This document shows, in pieces, positions 1 through 10,167 of a stretch of DNA of 64,000 bases. The notes beneath the pieces were generated by a model. The model searched no databases, had not been told where the DNA came from, and saw only the letters and a program-made list of their open reading frames with translations. The stretch is from Zhongshania aquimaris (lineage in GTDB: Bacteria; Pseudomonadota; Gammaproteobacteria; Pseudomonadales; Spongiibacteraceae), in assembly GCF_019312595.1 (NCBI RefSeq), contig NZ_JAHWDQ010000001.1, positions 62,001 through 126,000 on the forward strand, read 5' to 3'. Numbering within the stretch: position 1 is the stretch's first letter; every line of letters starts with the position of its first letter. A program made the translations under genes and the position numbers.

Positions 1-744
1 GGGGGTGATGGTGTCATCCATATCGTGGCCATATAAACATAGGCCCGCCTCAAGACGCAGCGAGTCGCGAGCGCCTAGGCCAATAAACTCAACCTCAGGC
101 TGCGCCAATAAAATTCGCGCTAGTGAATCTGTATGCTCAGGCGCAACGGAAATCTCGAAGCCGTCTTCGCCGGTATAGCCCGAGCAACTAAGCCAACAGG
201 GTATACCTTCGATTGTGCAATCGGCGGTATCCATAAAAATCATATTTGCAGTAGCTGGCGCCAAACGCGCAAGGACGTCGCGTGAGCTCGGCCCCTGCAA
301 GGCTAATAATCCATAATCTGCGAGCAACTCCATTTCAATACTTGCCGGCAGATGTTTTCTCAACCAAGCAAAATCCTGGTCTTTACAGGCCGCATTTACA
401 ATGAGCAAAAAGTAGTCACCACAATTTGCGAACATTAAATCGTCGAGAATACCGCCGCGGTCATTTGTGAGAAGACCATAGCGCTGTCGATTTAAAGGTA
501 GCCCAAGTACATCCTGCGGCATCAATTTCTCCAGTTCGAGCGCCACATTGGGCCCTCGCACACGAATTTGACCCATATGGGAGACGTCGAATAAACCCGC
601 AGCGCTGCGCACATGTAAGTGTTCTTTAAGTACGCCCATTGGATACTGTACCGGCATATCATAACCAGCAAAGGGCACCATTTTTGCTGACAGCTCGCGG
701 TGCAAGCTATTCAAGGGCGTAGTCAATAAATTTTCTGTGCTCAA
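1..744 (-). CDS. gcvT: Glycine cleavage T protein (aminomethyltransferase), N-terminal 248 residues
   Basis: Aminomethyltransferase of the glycine cleavage complex; it moves the aminomethyl carbon from the H-protein lipoyl arm to tetrahydrofolate. I translated it directly: it starts STENLLTTPLNSLHREL and contains FAGYDMPVQY, FDVSHMGQ, NDRGGILDDL and SGYTGEDGFE, all typical GcvT landmarks. The likely start is TTG at 744, with AGGAGA seven bases upstream; no in-frame ATG fits. The frame stays open to the window edge, so the C-terminal third is missing from view. It lies 44 bp downstream of the tatD-like gene on the same strand. A GcvR-like ACT protein lies far away at 37.5 kb. Confidence 0.93.
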   Translation of the reverse strand, partial: MSTENLLTTPLNSLHRELSAKMVPFAGYDMPVQYPMGVLKEHLHVRSAAGLFDVSHMGQIRVRGPNVALELEKLMPQDVLGLPLNRQRYGLLTNDRGGILDDLMFANCGDYFLLIVNAACKDQDFAWLRKHLPASIEMELLADYGLLALQGPSSRDVLARLAPATANMIFMDTADCTIEGIPCWLSCSGYTGEDGFEISVAPEHTDSLARILLAQPEVEFIGLGARDSLRLEAGLCLYGHDMDDTITP

Positions 745-788
745 TGGACTTCTCCTCGGCGGAATAGACCTGCCGCAATTTCGTTAAT

Positions 789-1565
789 TTACTTTGTTAA
801 AGGGAAAAGCCGCTCGAAATTTTGAGTGGTGTGCTGCAATACGTCCTGATAAGAAAGACCCTTGAGATCAGCCACACACTCGGCAACCTCTACCACGTAC
901 TTGGGCTCATTTTTTTTACCCCGATACGGCACTGGCGCCAAATATGGTGAATCAGTCTCCACCAACAAGCGCTCTATAGGAACACGTCGCACTACCTCGC
1001 GGAGCTCCTCAGCATTCTTAAAGGTGATGATGCCCGAGAAGGAAATGTAGTAACCCATTTCTATCGCGGCTTCTGCCATCTCCCAAGATTCAGTAAAACA
1101 GTGCAGAACCCCTCCAACGTCAGGAGAACCATGTTCAGCAATTATCGCCAAGGTATCTTCGCGAGCATCGCGGGTATGAACGATGGTGGGCTTACCGCAG
1201 GAAGCAGATACTTGAAGATGTTGGGCAAAACTCCACTGCTGATCGACTTTTCGTTCGCTACTGTAGTAATAATCTAACCCTGTTTCGCCAATAGCGACGA
1301 CCTTCGGGTGATTCGCCAATTCCGTGAGGGTTTGTATTGAACAAATTTCGTCGCTGATATCGAGCGGATGCACGCCGACCGAGGCATAGATCTGCGGAAA
1401 TCGCTCCGCGATCGCCACAACAGTTGGCGCATTTCCTAAATCGATTCCTATACACAGCATCTTCGAAACGCCGCGCTCTGTTGCGGCTTGTACCGCTAAA
1501 TCCAAGTTGCCGCCATAGGGTTTTAAGTCTATGCGGTCGAGATGACAATGGCTGTCTACGAGCAT
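789..1565 (-). CDS. ycfH: TatD-family metal-dependent hydrolase (YcfH type)
   Basis: Predicted TatD-type deoxyribonuclease/metallohydrolase with a TIM-barrel fold, 258 aa, the usual length. Metal-site residues are in order: HxH at H6/H8 in DSHCHLD, E94 in GETGLDYY, H130 in VHTRDA, H155 in LHCF and D205 in ETDSPYLAP. Members are Mg-dependent 3'-5' exonucleases or nucleic-acid hydrolases; the exact substrate of this YcfH branch is uncertain. The ATG lies 57 bp after the pilZ stop, and the gene closes the pilZ-holB-tmk run, the position ycfH/tatD takes in many gammaproteobacteria. Confidence 0.93.
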   Translation of the reverse strand: MLVDSHCHLDRIDLKPYGGNLDLAVQAATERGVSKMLCIGIDLGNAPTVVAIAERFPQIYASVGVHPLDISDEICSIQTLTELANHPKVVAIGETGLDYYYSSERKVDQQWSFAQHLQVSASCGKPTIVHTRDAREDTLAIIAEHGSPDVGGVLHCFTESWEMAEAAIEMGYYISFSGIITFKNAEELREVVRRVPIERLLVETDSPYLAPVPYRGKKNEPKYVVEVAECVADLKGLSYQDVLQHTTQNFERLFPLTK

Positions 1566-1622
1566 GGGATTTCCGTTTACAGTTTTTGTTTAACGACAGG
1601 CCGATGCCGGCCAGTTTTGCAC

Positions 1623-1973
1623 TTACATGGTATGTGTGGGCTTGTCCGACTCCATAATACCCGCTAGGTAGGACTCTATTTTTTTATTGGCAACGCCGTC
1701 GCCACCGATAAACTGTACGCCAATTCCAGCCGCACGATTACTTTGGGCACCACGCGGGGTGATCCAGACTACTTTTCCGGCAATGGGAAGTTTCTCGGGC
1801 TCATCCATCAAGGTCAAAAGCATAAATACCTCGTCCCCAACCTTATAAGGTTTAGTGGTTGGCACGAATAAGCCGCCATCGCGAATAAATGGCATATAGG
1901 CCGCGTATAATACCGCCTTGTCTCTGATGGTAAGGGACAAAATTCCGTTCCGTGCACCCTGCGCACCACTCAT
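1623..1973 (-). CDS. pilZ: PilZ-domain protein, type IV pilus assembly PilZ
   Basis: 116 aa, a single PilZ beta-barrel (about residues 10-105). Between holB and tatD, this is the locus that defines canonical pilZ in Pseudomonas, where the protein is needed for type IV pilus biogenesis with PilB and FimX. The c-di-GMP-binding RxxxR motif is absent and the D/NxSxxG position reads DGGLFV, as expected for the PilZ orthologue that does not bind the nucleotide. No pilus genes are in this window, so pilus function is inferred from family and synteny. ATG start; 60 bp downstream of holB. Confidence 0.9.
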   Translation of the reverse strand: MSGAQGARNGILSLTIRDKAVLYAAYMPFIRDGGLFVPTTKPYKVGDEVFMLLTLMDEPEKLPIAGKVVWITPRGAQSNRAAGIGVQFIGGDGVANKKIESYLAGIMESDKPTHTM

Positions 1974-2033
1974 ACACTCAACCCCAATAACCTAAACACT
2001 ATGTCAAAAACACAAACTACTATAGCAATACAG

Positions 2034-3023
2034 CTATGATGCCGCACTACGCTTGCACAATGCCACCCATTCAAGAAACAGAGTTTCTAAAACAAGCTGC
2101 TTATTCAACGCTACACCGCGGCTAAAACCTGAACGCAACTCCAAGCCCCGCTGCAAAGTTTGCATTACGAGATTTGCGGGCAAGTTTTTATAACTAGCCC
2201 AACTATTAGCAAGCAGCGGCACTCCCGCGAGTTGGTGACGCGACAACTCCATCAATCGCGAGCACCACCAATCAAAAACCTGCAATATATCCTTGTCCTT
2301 TAACTCTAGCGCAACTTGCAAGGCCGTTTTGCCGCCATCCAGCAGTGCCGACATCGCCGCATCAAAACTTTCACGCACCGCCAAACCATCTTCATCAAAT
2401 GTTTGCCTCGCCGCCAAGGGACGCCCCCCCGCCTCTAGAAGCAATTTTTTACTCAGCTCAGCATCGCCAACATAGTCACGTAACCAGGACTCCGCTAGTG
2501 AAGAATCTGGAATACCAAACCGTAATTGCACGCAGCGCGATCTTATCGTTGGCAAAAGTTGACTGCTAGTGTGGCTAATCAAAATTAAAATTGTGCCTGA
2601 ATTAGGCTCTTCCAAGGTTTTTAACAGGGCATTTGCCGTATACACATTCATCGCTTCCGCAGGATGAATAATCACGATTTTTCGGCCTTTATCACGATGA
2701 GCGTGTTGCGCAGAAAAACTCTGCAAGCCCCGAACCTGATCGATACCAATTTGGCGCTTGCCCTCGTCAGGACAAATTTCACGATAGTCAGGGTTGCTAG
2801 CATCAATTTGAAAATGGCAGCTACGGCATTGGCCGCAAGCGCCTACTTGACTAGGCGATTCACACAATAGAAACCCGGCAAGGGCTTTAGCAAAACGAAG
2901 CTTGCCTATCGAATCCGGCCCCGCCAAAAGGAGCGCATGAGGCAGACGGCCAGACTCAATCAAGCGCTGCAAGTCATGCCATTGACTCATTTGCCAAGAA
3001 TAGGCAAGCAGCGGCTCAGCCAT
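2034..3023 (-). CDS. holB: DNA polymerase III subunit delta'
   Basis: Clamp-loader subunit of the replicative polymerase, 329 aa. N-terminal AAA+ fold with a P-loop-like [14 protein letters not shown] (from residue 35) and a zinc module of cysteines C54, C63, C66 and C69 (CGQCRSCH), both typical of delta'. [14 protein letters not shown] and [15 protein letters not shown] are the conserved sensor segments. The start codon overlaps the end of tmk by 8 nt, implying coupled translation; the tmk-holB-pilZ order is conserved in gammaproteobacteria. Confidence 0.96.
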   Translation of the reverse strand: MAEPLLAYSWQMSQWHDLQRLIESGRLPHALLLAGPDSIGKLRFAKALAGFLLCESPSQVGACGQCRSCHFQIDASNPDYREICPDEGKRQIGIDQVRGLQSFSAQHAHRDKGRKIVIIHPAEAMNVYTANALLKTLEEPNSGTILILISHTSSQLLPTIRSRCVQLRFGIPDSSLAESWLRDYVGDAELSKKLLLEAGGRPLAARQTFDEDGLAVRESFDAAMSALLDGGKTALQVALELKDKDILQVFDWWCSRLMELSRHQLAGVPLLANSWASYKNLPANLVMQTLQRGLELRSGFSRGVALNKQLVLETLFLEWVALCKRSAAS

Positions 3024-3696
3024 GTCGACCGTCCAGATTTACCTTGTCAGAGGCAGCTTTGTGACTATCAATTTGCAAGCTCAACGCCTTGGCGATACTG
3101 TCCTGAACAACTTGCAAATCAGTGCTGGCATCCACTACCACAAACCGATCTGGCTCCTGTGCAACACGCGCTAAGTATGCCCCGCGTACTTTTTCAAAAA
3201 AGGCCTGTTTTTCCTGCTCAAAGCGGTCAAGTGCGCCGCGAGCGCCCGCTCTGGCCATACCCACATCGACAGGAGCATCAAGCAACAACGTACAATCTGG
3301 TCGCAAGCCGCCCTGCACCAAGTCCTGTAACTGGCCGATAACAGCGGTCGATAATCCACGACCACCACCCTGGTAAGCGAATGTCGCATCGGTAAAGCGA
3401 TCACAAAGCACCCAGATGCCCTTGGCCAAATTCGGCTCAATAAGTGCCTGTAGATGCTGAGCGCGAGCGGCAAAAACCAGTAACAACTCAGTAAGTTCGC
3501 ACATTGGCTCCTCTCTGGGCACAACCAACACATTGCGAATTTCTTCTGCCAAGGCTGTGCCGCCGGGCTCTCTTGTTACAATGTGCTGAATGCCGGCTGA
3601 GCTAAGCAACCCTTGAATAAACGCGATATTCGTTGATTTACCTACCCCCTCAGTGCCCTCAACAGTAATAAAACGGCCTCTCACTTGCTCAGTCAT
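3016..3696 (-). CDS. tmk: Thymidylate kinase
   Basis: Phosphorylates dTMP to dTDP for dTTP synthesis in the cytoplasm. 226 aa, slightly longer than the usual 210 or so because of a C-terminal extension. P-loop GTEGVGKST at residues 14-22; the TREPGGT substrate loop near 41-47; DRF at 99-101, followed by a GGGRGL lid segment. It begins directly after the mltG stop and overlaps holB by 8 nt, so mltG, tmk and holB are almost certainly one transcript. Confidence 0.96.
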   Translation of the reverse strand: MTEQVRGRFITVEGTEGVGKSTNIAFIQGLLSSAGIQHIVTREPGGTALAEEIRNVLVVPREEPMCELTELLLVFAARAQHLQALIEPNLAKGIWVLCDRFTDATFAYQGGGRGLSTAVIGQLQDLVQGGLRPDCTLLLDAPVDVGMARAGARGALDRFEQEKQAFFEKVRGAYLARVAQEPDRFVVVDASTDLQVVQDSIAKALSLQIDSHKAASDKVNLDGRHG

Positions 3697-4767
3697 TTAT
3701 TTCTCCGAGATCGGTGGCGCAGAACGGTAATTGGTTTTGCGTTGACTCAGTTGATAACGCTTAACGGCCGCTTCATGCTCTTGGAGTGTGGCTGAAAAAG
3801 CGTGAGTACCATCACCTTTGGCAACAAAGAAGATGGCATCGCCATCGGCGGGATGTAACGCGGCATGAATTGCCTCCCTGCCAGCTAAGGCTATCGGGCT
3901 CGGCGGTAAACCTTGCTGCTTATAGGTGTTGTAGATATTTTTTTCGTCACGTAAATGCGAGCCGCGCAGATTCCCTTTGTAGACATCACCCAAGCCGTAA
4001 ATTACGGTCGGATCCGTTTGCAAGCGCATCCCCATCCGCAATCTGCGCACAAATACACCAGCTATTTGAGCCCGCTCCTCAGGCACACCGGTTTCTTTTT
4101 CAATGATGGACGCCATGACCAAGGCTTCATAGGCATTTTCATAGGGTAATCCAGCCTCGCGCGCCTCCCACTCTTCATTCAGTACAAACTGGAGGCGCTT
4201 ATATGCACGTAGCAGTATATTGCTCGGCTGATCATTGAGGTGGTAATCGTAGGTATCCGGAAAAAACAGGCCTTCTGGCAGTGTTGCAAGTGGCTCATCG
4301 ACACCAAGCGCCTCCCATAAACTTGAATCATTTGTTAATGCTTGTTTCACCAGTAACTCTTGGCTCTCTAAATACAAGAGTGCCTGCGCCACCGTCCACC
4401 CCTCAAGAAGCGTTAATTGATGTCGAACAACATCTCCAGCGCGCATCATCGCCAACATTTCTGCTAACGTCGCTCCCTTCTCAAAGCGATATTCACCCGC
4501 TTTTATTTCCGCTGCGGCAGGGTTGAGCCGGCCGTATAGCTTTAATACCCGCGGCTGCTTAACCCAGCCCAACCCTTGAAGCTGATTTACCATCGCTGAA
4601 AAGCCAGTGCCCGGCGCCAGAACAAACACCGCGGTTGGCTCTGTTAGGGGTAGCTCACGATTTAAATAGGTATTGAGATACCACGTTGCTGCTAACACCG
4701 TCAGTATAAACGGGAATAGAACCGCCAGTGCGGCCTTAAAAAGTTTATAGATAGAAATAGGTATCAA
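3697..4767 (-). CDS. mltG: Endolytic murein transglycosylase MltG
   Basis: Inner-membrane lytic transglycosylase thought to end nascent glycan strands. 356 aa: an N-terminal transmembrane segment (about residues 10-30), a LysM-like region, then the YceG domain with catalytic E223 in ASIIEKETGVPEE and conserved LFFPDTYDY and PSPIALAGREAI. The start is uncertain: the only plausible codon is TTG at 4767, with GGGAG unusually close to it and the first 23 nt overlapping pabC. This arrangement suggests translational coupling to pabC rather than independent initiation. Confidence 0.94.
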   Translation of the reverse strand: MIPISIYKLFKAALAVLFPFILTVLAATWYLNTYLNRELPLTEPTAVFVLAPGTGFSAMVNQLQGLGWVKQPRVLKLYGRLNPAAAEIKAGEYRFEKGATLAEMLAMMRAGDVVRHQLTLLEGWTVAQALLYLESQELLVKQALTNDSSLWEALGVDEPLATLPEGLFFPDTYDYHLNDQPSNILLRAYKRLQFVLNEEWEAREAGLPYENAYEALVMASIIEKETGVPEERAQIAGVFVRRLRMGMRLQTDPTVIYGLGDVYKGNLRGSHLRDEKNIYNTYKQQGLPPSPIALAGREAIHAALHPADGDAIFFVAKGDGTHAFSATLQEHEAAVKRYQLSQRKTNYRSAPPISEK

Positions 4768-5572
4768 ACTCCCGCTGTAATAGGCGGCTTATTGGGCCAA
4801 TTTGCATATGCACGCATTCAACTTTGCTAATTGGCCATATCCCGAAAACACTATTGCAAACAAAGGCTTCCTCTGCACTGCACAAAGCTGACACACCGAA
4901 CTCTTTTATGCGGGTTTCAAGCCCCAAGGCATTGGCATGCTTTAAAACACGCTGACGCATAATGCCGTCTACGCCACAACGACTCAAGGACGGTGTAAAC
5001 AAAATACCGCCAACAACCATAAATAAGTTGCTGCGACTGCCCTCTACAACCAAGCCCCTCTCTGTCATCAACCCTTCGTGGAATCCGCGACGATGTATCT
5101 CTTCAGCCGCCAAGACTTGCTCCAAGCGATTTAAGTGCTTGATACCGGCCAGCTTAGGCTGGGATGAAAGCTGGGTTTGGCAAACTGCCACGGCAATTCC
5201 GTCATCCCATAACTGTCGATTTTGGGTATACGCAGCAATGCTAACAATGCGCTCTGGACGTGCCGCATGAGGAGTGTAACCCCGCATACTCGCGCCGCGA
5301 GTAATTACGATTTTAAGTGCTGCCGCCGGCTCCGAAAAATCGCCCAACAAGCGAGCGCAATCTCGCTTTAATTCCGCGACATCACAGGGAATATTTAGTT
5401 GTTTTGCTCCACTGACTAGTCGCGCAAGATGGTCGTCCAGCCAAAGTGGCCGAAAGTCGCGCACAAGAATGGTCTCAAAAAGCCCATCCCCATAGGCTAA
5501 ACCTCGATTACCGACGGAGACATCTTTACAAAACTGGCCATTTATCAGCGTTAAATCTGCGCCCTTCGCCAT
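4745..5572 (-). CDS. pabC: Aminodeoxychorismate lyase
   Basis: PLP enzyme of fold-type IV that converts aminodeoxychorismate to p-aminobenzoate and pyruvate for folate synthesis. 275 aa. K145 in AGIKHLNRLEQVLA is the PLP lysine; GLAYGDGLFETI and GLMTERGLVVEGSRSNLFMV are family landmarks. The ATG shares its A with the fabF stop (TAATG), and the 3' end overlaps mltG, so it is embedded in the fab run. It could in principle be a branched-chain aminotransferase relative, but length and locus favour PabC. Confidence 0.93.
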   Translation of the reverse strand: MAKGADLTLINGQFCKDVSVGNRGLAYGDGLFETILVRDFRPLWLDDHLARLVSGAKQLNIPCDVAELKRDCARLLGDFSEPAAALKIVITRGASMRGYTPHAARPERIVSIAAYTQNRQLWDDGIAVAVCQTQLSSQPKLAGIKHLNRLEQVLAAEEIHRRGFHEGLMTERGLVVEGSRSNLFMVVGGILFTPSLSRCGVDGIMRQRVLKHANALGLETRIKEFGVSALCSAEEAFVCNSVFGIWPISKVECVHMQIGPISRLLQREFDTYFYL

Positions 5573-6816
5573 TAATTTTGCAATTGACCAAATAGCAGAC
5601 TGCCATTGGTACCGCCGAAACCAAAAGAATTAGACAATACGTAGGCGAGATTGCGCTGTTGCGCAGTATTGGGAACGTAATTTAGCGTACATGCGTCGTC
5701 GGGTTCGTCTAAGTTTATCGTAGGCGGCGCTACTTGGTCGCGAAGCGCCAATATTGAAAATATCGCCTCTACCGCACCCGCCGCACCTAACAAATGACCA
5801 ACCATAGACTTAGTAGAGCTCACGGCCACTTTAGCGGCTGCCGACCCAAGTAATTGCTCAATCGCCTTACTTTCGGCGACATCACCAGCGACCGTTGACG
5901 TACCGTGAGCATTAATATAATCAATTTTTTCGGCATTCAGACCGGCATCATTGAGTGCATTTTGCATAGCAGCTTGTGCACCACGCCCATCTTCTGGTGG
6001 CGATGTCATATGAAACGCATCGCAACTCATACCGAATCCTAGCAACTCCGCGTGAATTTCGGCTCCGCGACGTTTTGCAAACTCATACTCTTCCAAAACC
6101 AGCATGCCGGCACCATCACCCAAGACAAAGCCGTCTCGCTGCTTATCCCAAGGCCGGCTGGCAGCCTGCGGATCATCGTTGCGGGTCGACATCGCACGCG
6201 CCGCTGCAAAACCGCCAAGGCCAACGGGGGTAGTCGCCATTTCTGCACCACCAACCAACATGGCGTCAGCATCTCCATAAGCGATCATTCTGGCCGCCAT
6301 GCCGATATTGTGCGTACCCGTTGTGCAGGCAGTAGCTATGGCAATACTGGGGCCCTGTAAATTGTGCTTAATCGCTAATACCCCAGCTACCATATTAATA
6401 ATGGCACCCGGTACGGTGAAGGGGGATAATTTTCGCGGACCGCTTTTATCTATAATTGTTCGGCTACTTTCTATTAAGCCTATCCCACCAATACCCGAAC
6501 CGATGGCAGTGCCAATACGCTGCGCATTGGATTCGGTTACTTCAAGGCCGGAATCAGACAGCGCCTGCTCTGCAGCGGCAACGCCGTAATGAATAAATGG
6601 GTCAAAGCGCTTTGCTTCTTTCGCGGCCATATAGTCGGCAACATCGAAATTTTTAATAGCACCACCAATACGGGTGGTAAATTCAGACACATCAAAGCGA
6701 TCAATCAATGCGATACCGCTTTTCCCCGCCAATACATTTTGCCAGGTCTCTGCCACCGAGTTTCCGAGCGGGCTAATCATTCCCATACCGGTGACGACTA
6801 CTCTTCTTTTAGTCAT
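5572..6816 (-). CDS. fabF: Beta-ketoacyl-ACP synthase II
   Basis: Elongating condensing enzyme of type II fatty-acid synthesis (malonyl-ACP plus acyl-ACP). 414 aa, the usual length. The Cys-His-His triad is complete: C164 in [10 protein letters not shown]304 in [12 protein letters not shown] and H341 in [14 protein letters not shown] (K336 also present). The ATG at 6816 has GGGAG upstream. A terminator separates it from acpP, so fabF may be made both by read-through and from its own promoter. It overlaps pabC by one base. Confidence 0.97.
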   Translation of the reverse strand: MTKRRVVVTGMGMISPLGNSVAETWQNVLAGKSGIALIDRFDVSEFTTRIGGAIKNFDVADYMAAKEAKRFDPFIHYGVAAAEQALSDSGLEVTESNAQRIGTAIGSGIGGIGLIESSRTIIDKSGPRKLSPFTVPGAIINMVAGVLAIKHNLQGPSIAIATACTTGTHNIGMAARMIAYGDADAMLVGGAEMATTPVGLGGFAAARAMSTRNDDPQAASRPWDKQRDGFVLGDGAGMLVLEEYEFAKRRGAEIHAELLGFGMSCDAFHMTSPPEDGRGAQAAMQNALNDAGLNAEKIDYINAHGTSTVAGDVAESKAIEQLLGSAAAKVAVSSTKSMVGHLLGAAGAVEAIFSILALRDQVAPPTINLDEPDDACTLNYVPNTAQQRNLAYVLSNSFGFGGTNGSLLFGQLQN

Positions 6817-6888
6817 GAACCACTCCCGAGCTTATTTTTACGCGTATTATACGTAATTTTCACTCTATAGATGTGTACGTACAGGCAT

Positions 6889-6927
6889 AAAAAAAGCCGC
6901 CCTACATTACATAGAAACGGCTTTTTA
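6889..6927 (-). terminator. Rho-independent terminator after acpP
   Basis: Read on the minus strand, a nine-base stem (AAAAAGCCG/CGGCTTTTT) with an 18-nt loop is followed by more T residues. It lies 25 bp beyond the acpP stop, which fits the usual very high expression of acpP relative to fabF, with partial read-through. Confidence 0.75.
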
Positions 6928-6951
6928 AACGGCTAGGCCGCTACATACTGA

Positions 6952-7188
6952 TTACTGAAGGTTTTCTTTGATGTAATCAATTGCTAAACGAACAGTTGTG
7001 ATTTTCTCAGCTTCTTCATCAGGAATCTCTGTTTCGAATTCCTCTTCCAGAGCCATTACCAGCTCAACCGTATCCAGAGAATCTGCGCCCAGGTCTTCTA
7101 CGAATGATGCAGACTCTGACACATCCTCTTCTTTAACACCTAGTTGCTCTGCAACAATCTTCTTGACGCGCTCTTCAATGCTACTCAT
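6952..7188 (-). CDS. acpP: Acyl carrier protein
   Basis: 78-aa acidic four-helix protein that carries growing acyl chains on phosphopantetheine. The attachment serine is S37 in the canonical [17 protein letters not shown] start; AGGAG lies about 12 nt upstream, a rather long spacing. A plausible promoter sits 127 bp upstream and a terminator follows, so the gene can be an independent, strongly expressed unit inside the fab cluster. Confidence 0.99.
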   Translation of the reverse strand: MSSIEERVKKIVAEQLGVKEEDVSESASFVEDLGADSLDTVELVMALEEEFETEIPDEEAEKITTVRLAIDYIKENLQ

Positions 7189-7314
7189 GGTCGTTGGTGA
7201 CTCCTAATTAAAATTAAAATTTTGGGCCTGCTCTTTACTTTGCCAAGGTACAAAACCTTAAGTAAAAGCGCAGCCGCCGAAATCGTGTTTCATACTGCCA
7301 GCACTTGGGCGCTC

Positions 7315-7343
7315 ATTCTACCGCGACTAACGTCGCTTGTGCA
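7315..7343 (-). promoter_or_regulatory. Probable sigma70 promoter of acpP
   Basis: On the minus strand, TGCACA (7338-7343) and TAGAAT (7315-7320) are separated by 17 bp. The -10 is one mismatch from consensus; the -35 matches 4 of 6. It lies in the 211-bp fabG-acpP gap and would give a leader of about 120 nt. Confidence 0.55.
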
Positions 7344-7399
7344 TAGCAAAATATGAAAAATTCACGCTCAGATAGGAAAAATCCTTCCTGAACATATGT

Positions 7400-8137
7400 T
7401 TACGCCATATACATGCCGCCATTCACATGTATAGTTTCGCCCGTTACGTACGCTGCGGCATCGCTAACCAAAAACGCAACAACACCTGCGATTTCTTCGG
7501 GGCTACCAAGACGCTGCAGCGGAATCTGATTTTTTAGCGCGTCACGCTGATCATCGCCCAATTTTTTAGTCATATCGGTATCGATAAAACCCGGCGCCAC
7601 GCCATTTACAGTAATACCGCGCGAGCCAATTTCACGCGCCAAGGCACGGGTAAACCCATCCATACCCGCCTTTGCAGCGGCATAGTTAGCCTGCCCCGCA
7701 TTACCCATGGCACCCACTACTGAGCTTATATTTACAATACGGCCCCAGCGCGCCTTGGTCATGCCACGCAGGCAAGCCTTACTTAAACGGTAAAGCGAAT
7801 TGAGGTTGGTATCGATAACGTCATACCATTCATCGTCTTTCATGCGCAGCATAATATTGTCTTTAGTAATACCGGCATTGTTTATTAATACCGACGGCGC
7901 ACCAAATTGCTCATTTATCGATTTAACAACCGATTCTACCGACGCCGAATCAGACACATTCAGCATCATACCAACACCCTCTATACCCGCGTCTTTAAAA
8001 TGTGCAGTGATCGCCTCGGCGCCCCCCTCAGACGTAGCAGTACCAACGACTGTATATCCCAATTTGCCAACTGCGATGGCGATGGCTTGGCCTATACCGC
8101 GACTTGCCCCAGTCACTAATGCTATTTTTGCCGTCAT
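7400..8137 (-). CDS. fabG: 3-oxoacyl-ACP reductase
   Basis: NADPH-dependent SDR that reduces beta-ketoacyl-ACP. Start set at ATG 8137 (MTAKIALVTGASRGIG), which has AAGGAG just upstream and gives 245 aa, matching the family; an 11-residue upstream extension to 8170 is unlikely. Cofactor motif TGASRGIG (9-16), INNAG, and the catalytic S139, Y152 and K156 in NYAAAKAG. It follows fabD by 39 bp. Confidence 0.97.
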   Translation of the reverse strand: MTAKIALVTGASRGIGQAIAIAVGKLGYTVVGTATSEGGAEAITAHFKDAGIEGVGMMLNVSDSASVESVVKSINEQFGAPSVLINNAGITKDNIMLRMKDDEWYDVIDTNLNSLYRLSKACLRGMTKARWGRIVNISSVVGAMGNAGQANYAAAKAGMDGFTRALAREIGSRGITVNGVAPGFIDTDMTKKLGDDQRDALKNQIPLQRLGSPEEIAGVVAFLVSDAAAYVTGETIHVNGGMYMA

Positions 8138-8176
8138 GATAAAACTCCTTAAAAATGTATTTTGAGGCAATAAGCC

Positions 8177-9121
8177 CTAGCTCACTGATTCCAGCGCTGC
8201 TGCCAAGCTGTCAGGCGACTCAATATTGAAGCAGTTCAGCGATTTATTAATGCGCTTATTTAAGCCACTCAGCACTTTTCCAGGCCCACACTCAATGGTG
8301 GTTTCAATCCCTGCGGCGACCATTGTCTCGACACAGCCTACCCACTTAACCGCACTGTAAATTTGCTCAACTAATAGCGTCTTAATCACTGCTGGGTCAG
8401 ACTCAGTCTTGCCGTGTACATTATGAACGACGGGAATAAGCGGCGCTTTTAAAGAAATATCCGCCAGAGCTAACGCCAGTTTTTCACCGGCGGGCCGCAT
8501 CAATGATGTATGGAAAGGCGCGCTCACTGGGAGCGGCATAGCCCGCTTCGCACCAGCAGCCTTAAGCAATTCGATCGCCCTATCGACCGCTGCAACTTGA
8601 CCAGCGATAACAACCTGACCTGGCGAGTTGAAGTTTACTGCCTCGACTACGCCAGCACCCTGCGCCGCCTCAGCGCAAATCCGCACTATTTGAGCATCAT
8701 CCAAGCCTAACACCGCTGCCATGGCGCCTTCACCAACGGGAACAGCAGTCTGCATAAACTGACCGCGGGCGCGCACCAAGCGGACCGCATCAGCGAATTC
8801 AAGTGCACCGGCGCAAACCAAAGCAGAGAATTCGCCAAGGCTATGACCGGCAAGCAACGCGGGCTTTATACCGCCCTGCTCACACCACAAACGCCAAACC
8901 GCAACACTCGCAGTCAATAAAACAGGCTGCGTGGTTTCGGTTAGATTAAGCTGGGCTTGTTCGCCGTTTTGAATTAAGTCCCACATATCATAGCCCAGCG
9001 CATCTGAGGCCTCAGCGAAAGTGGCTTTAATACTACTAAACGACTCGCCAAGCTCGGCCAGCATACCGACTTTCTGAGACCCTTGACCGGGGAAAACCAG
9101 AGCAAGTTGCTGTGTGTTCAT
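8177..9121 (-). CDS. fabD: Malonyl-CoA:ACP transacylase
   Basis: Loads malonate from CoA onto ACP, supplying the extender for FabF. 314 aa. Nucleophile S94 in AGHSLGEFSAL and H204 in SAPFHTSLM form the catalytic pair; PGQGSQ near residue 11 is the oxyanion-hole motif. ATG start. It sits between plsX and fabG in the standard order. Confidence 0.97.
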   Translation of the reverse strand: MNTQQLALVFPGQGSQKVGMLAELGESFSSIKATFAEASDALGYDMWDLIQNGEQAQLNLTETTQPVLLTASVAVWRLWCEQGGIKPALLAGHSLGEFSALVCAGALEFADAVRLVRARGQFMQTAVPVGEGAMAAVLGLDDAQIVRICAEAAQGAGVVEAVNFNSPGQVVIAGQVAAVDRAIELLKAAGAKRAMPLPVSAPFHTSLMRPAGEKLALALADISLKAPLIPVVHNVHGKTESDPAVIKTLLVEQIYSAVKWVGCVETMVAAGIETTIECGPGKVLSGLNKRINKSLNCFNIESPDSLAAALESVS

Positions 9122-9148
9122 TTGCTATTCCTTCTTAATGTCGATTTA

Positions 9149-10159
9149 TTACGATTCTGTTGTATTTATCTGGGTAGCTATAAGTTGCGGTAGATGACAC
9201 TCCACCGCTTTTGCCGCCTTATGAATTGCCGACTCGAAACTCGCAGCGCCAGAGCTACCATGACTCTTAATAACGACGCCATTTAAGCCGAGTAAAGCCG
9301 CGCCATTGTAGCGATCCGGGTTTATTTCTCGGGCAAAGGCACTTAGCACTGGCTTCACCACCACGGCTGCAATCTTACCGTAGAGACTTTGCACAAATTT
9401 CGCTTTCAGCTGGCCGCGAATAAAATTGGCAGTGCCTTCACAGACCTTAAGCGCCACGTTGCCAGTAAATCCATCACAGATCATCACGTCTATCTGCTCA
9501 GAAAAAATATCATTCCCTTCGGCAAATCCAACATAATTAAGCTGAGGATTGGCCGAGATAAGCTCAGCTGCCTCTTTTACTACCGAAGTGCCTTTGATCA
9601 GCTCAGCACCAACATTTAACAGTGCTAAACGTGGCCGCTCCCTGCCATCAAGCGCTTTGGCCAGCGCAGAGCCCATGACCGCAAATTGATATAGTTGCTC
9701 CGCATCACAACTGATATTGGCGCCTAAATCCAGCATATAGGTTACACCATTGTGAGCCGGCACCGGCGCACAAATGGCCGGGCGACGAACGCCGGGTAAG
9801 CGATCTAGAATTATACAACTCATAGCGACAAGCGCACCGGTATTACCAGCACTTACAACACCCGCAACGCTGCCGTCACGAAGTAGCTCTAAAGCGCGAT
9901 ACATCGAAGATTGCTTTTTATATCTAAGTGCTTTCGACGGGATGTCATCCATTGTGACAACGTCTGTACTATGAACAATTTGCAGGCGAGCAGGATCGTA
10001 TTTTTTTGTGGCGAGCGCGTTAACAATGGCAGGCTCATCGCCAACCAGAGAAACATGAAGGGCTGAATTACGGTTCAGCGCATTGAGTGTGGCAGAGAGA
10101 GAAGAGCGAAGACCGTGGTCTCCGCTCATTGCATCAACGGCTAGTCGCAGCGATGCCAC
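9149..10159 (-). CDS. plsX: Phosphate acyltransferase PlsX
   Basis: Makes acyl-phosphate from acyl-ACP, the first step toward phosphatidic acid through PlsY. 336 aa; opens with LAVDAMSGDHGL and contains SAGNTGALVA and CDGFTGNVALK, all PlsX hallmarks. GTG start at 10159, only 8 bp after rpmF and without a strong ribosome-binding site, suggesting coupling to rpmF translation. The rpmF-plsX-fab order is widely conserved. Confidence 0.96.
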   Translation of the reverse strand: MASLRLAVDAMSGDHGLRSSLSATLNALNRNSALHVSLVGDEPAIVNALATKKYDPARLQIVHSTDVVTMDDIPSKALRYKKQSSMYRALELLRDGSVAGVVSAGNTGALVAMSCIILDRLPGVRRPAICAPVPAHNGVTYMLDLGANISCDAEQLYQFAVMGSALAKALDGRERPRLALLNVGAELIKGTSVVKEAAELISANPQLNYVGFAEGNDIFSEQIDVMICDGFTGNVALKVCEGTANFIRGQLKAKFVQSLYGKIAAVVVKPVLSAFAREINPDRYNGAALLGLNGVVIKSHGSSGAASFESAIHKAAKAVECHLPQLIATQINTTES

Positions 10160-10167
10160 GCAAATAT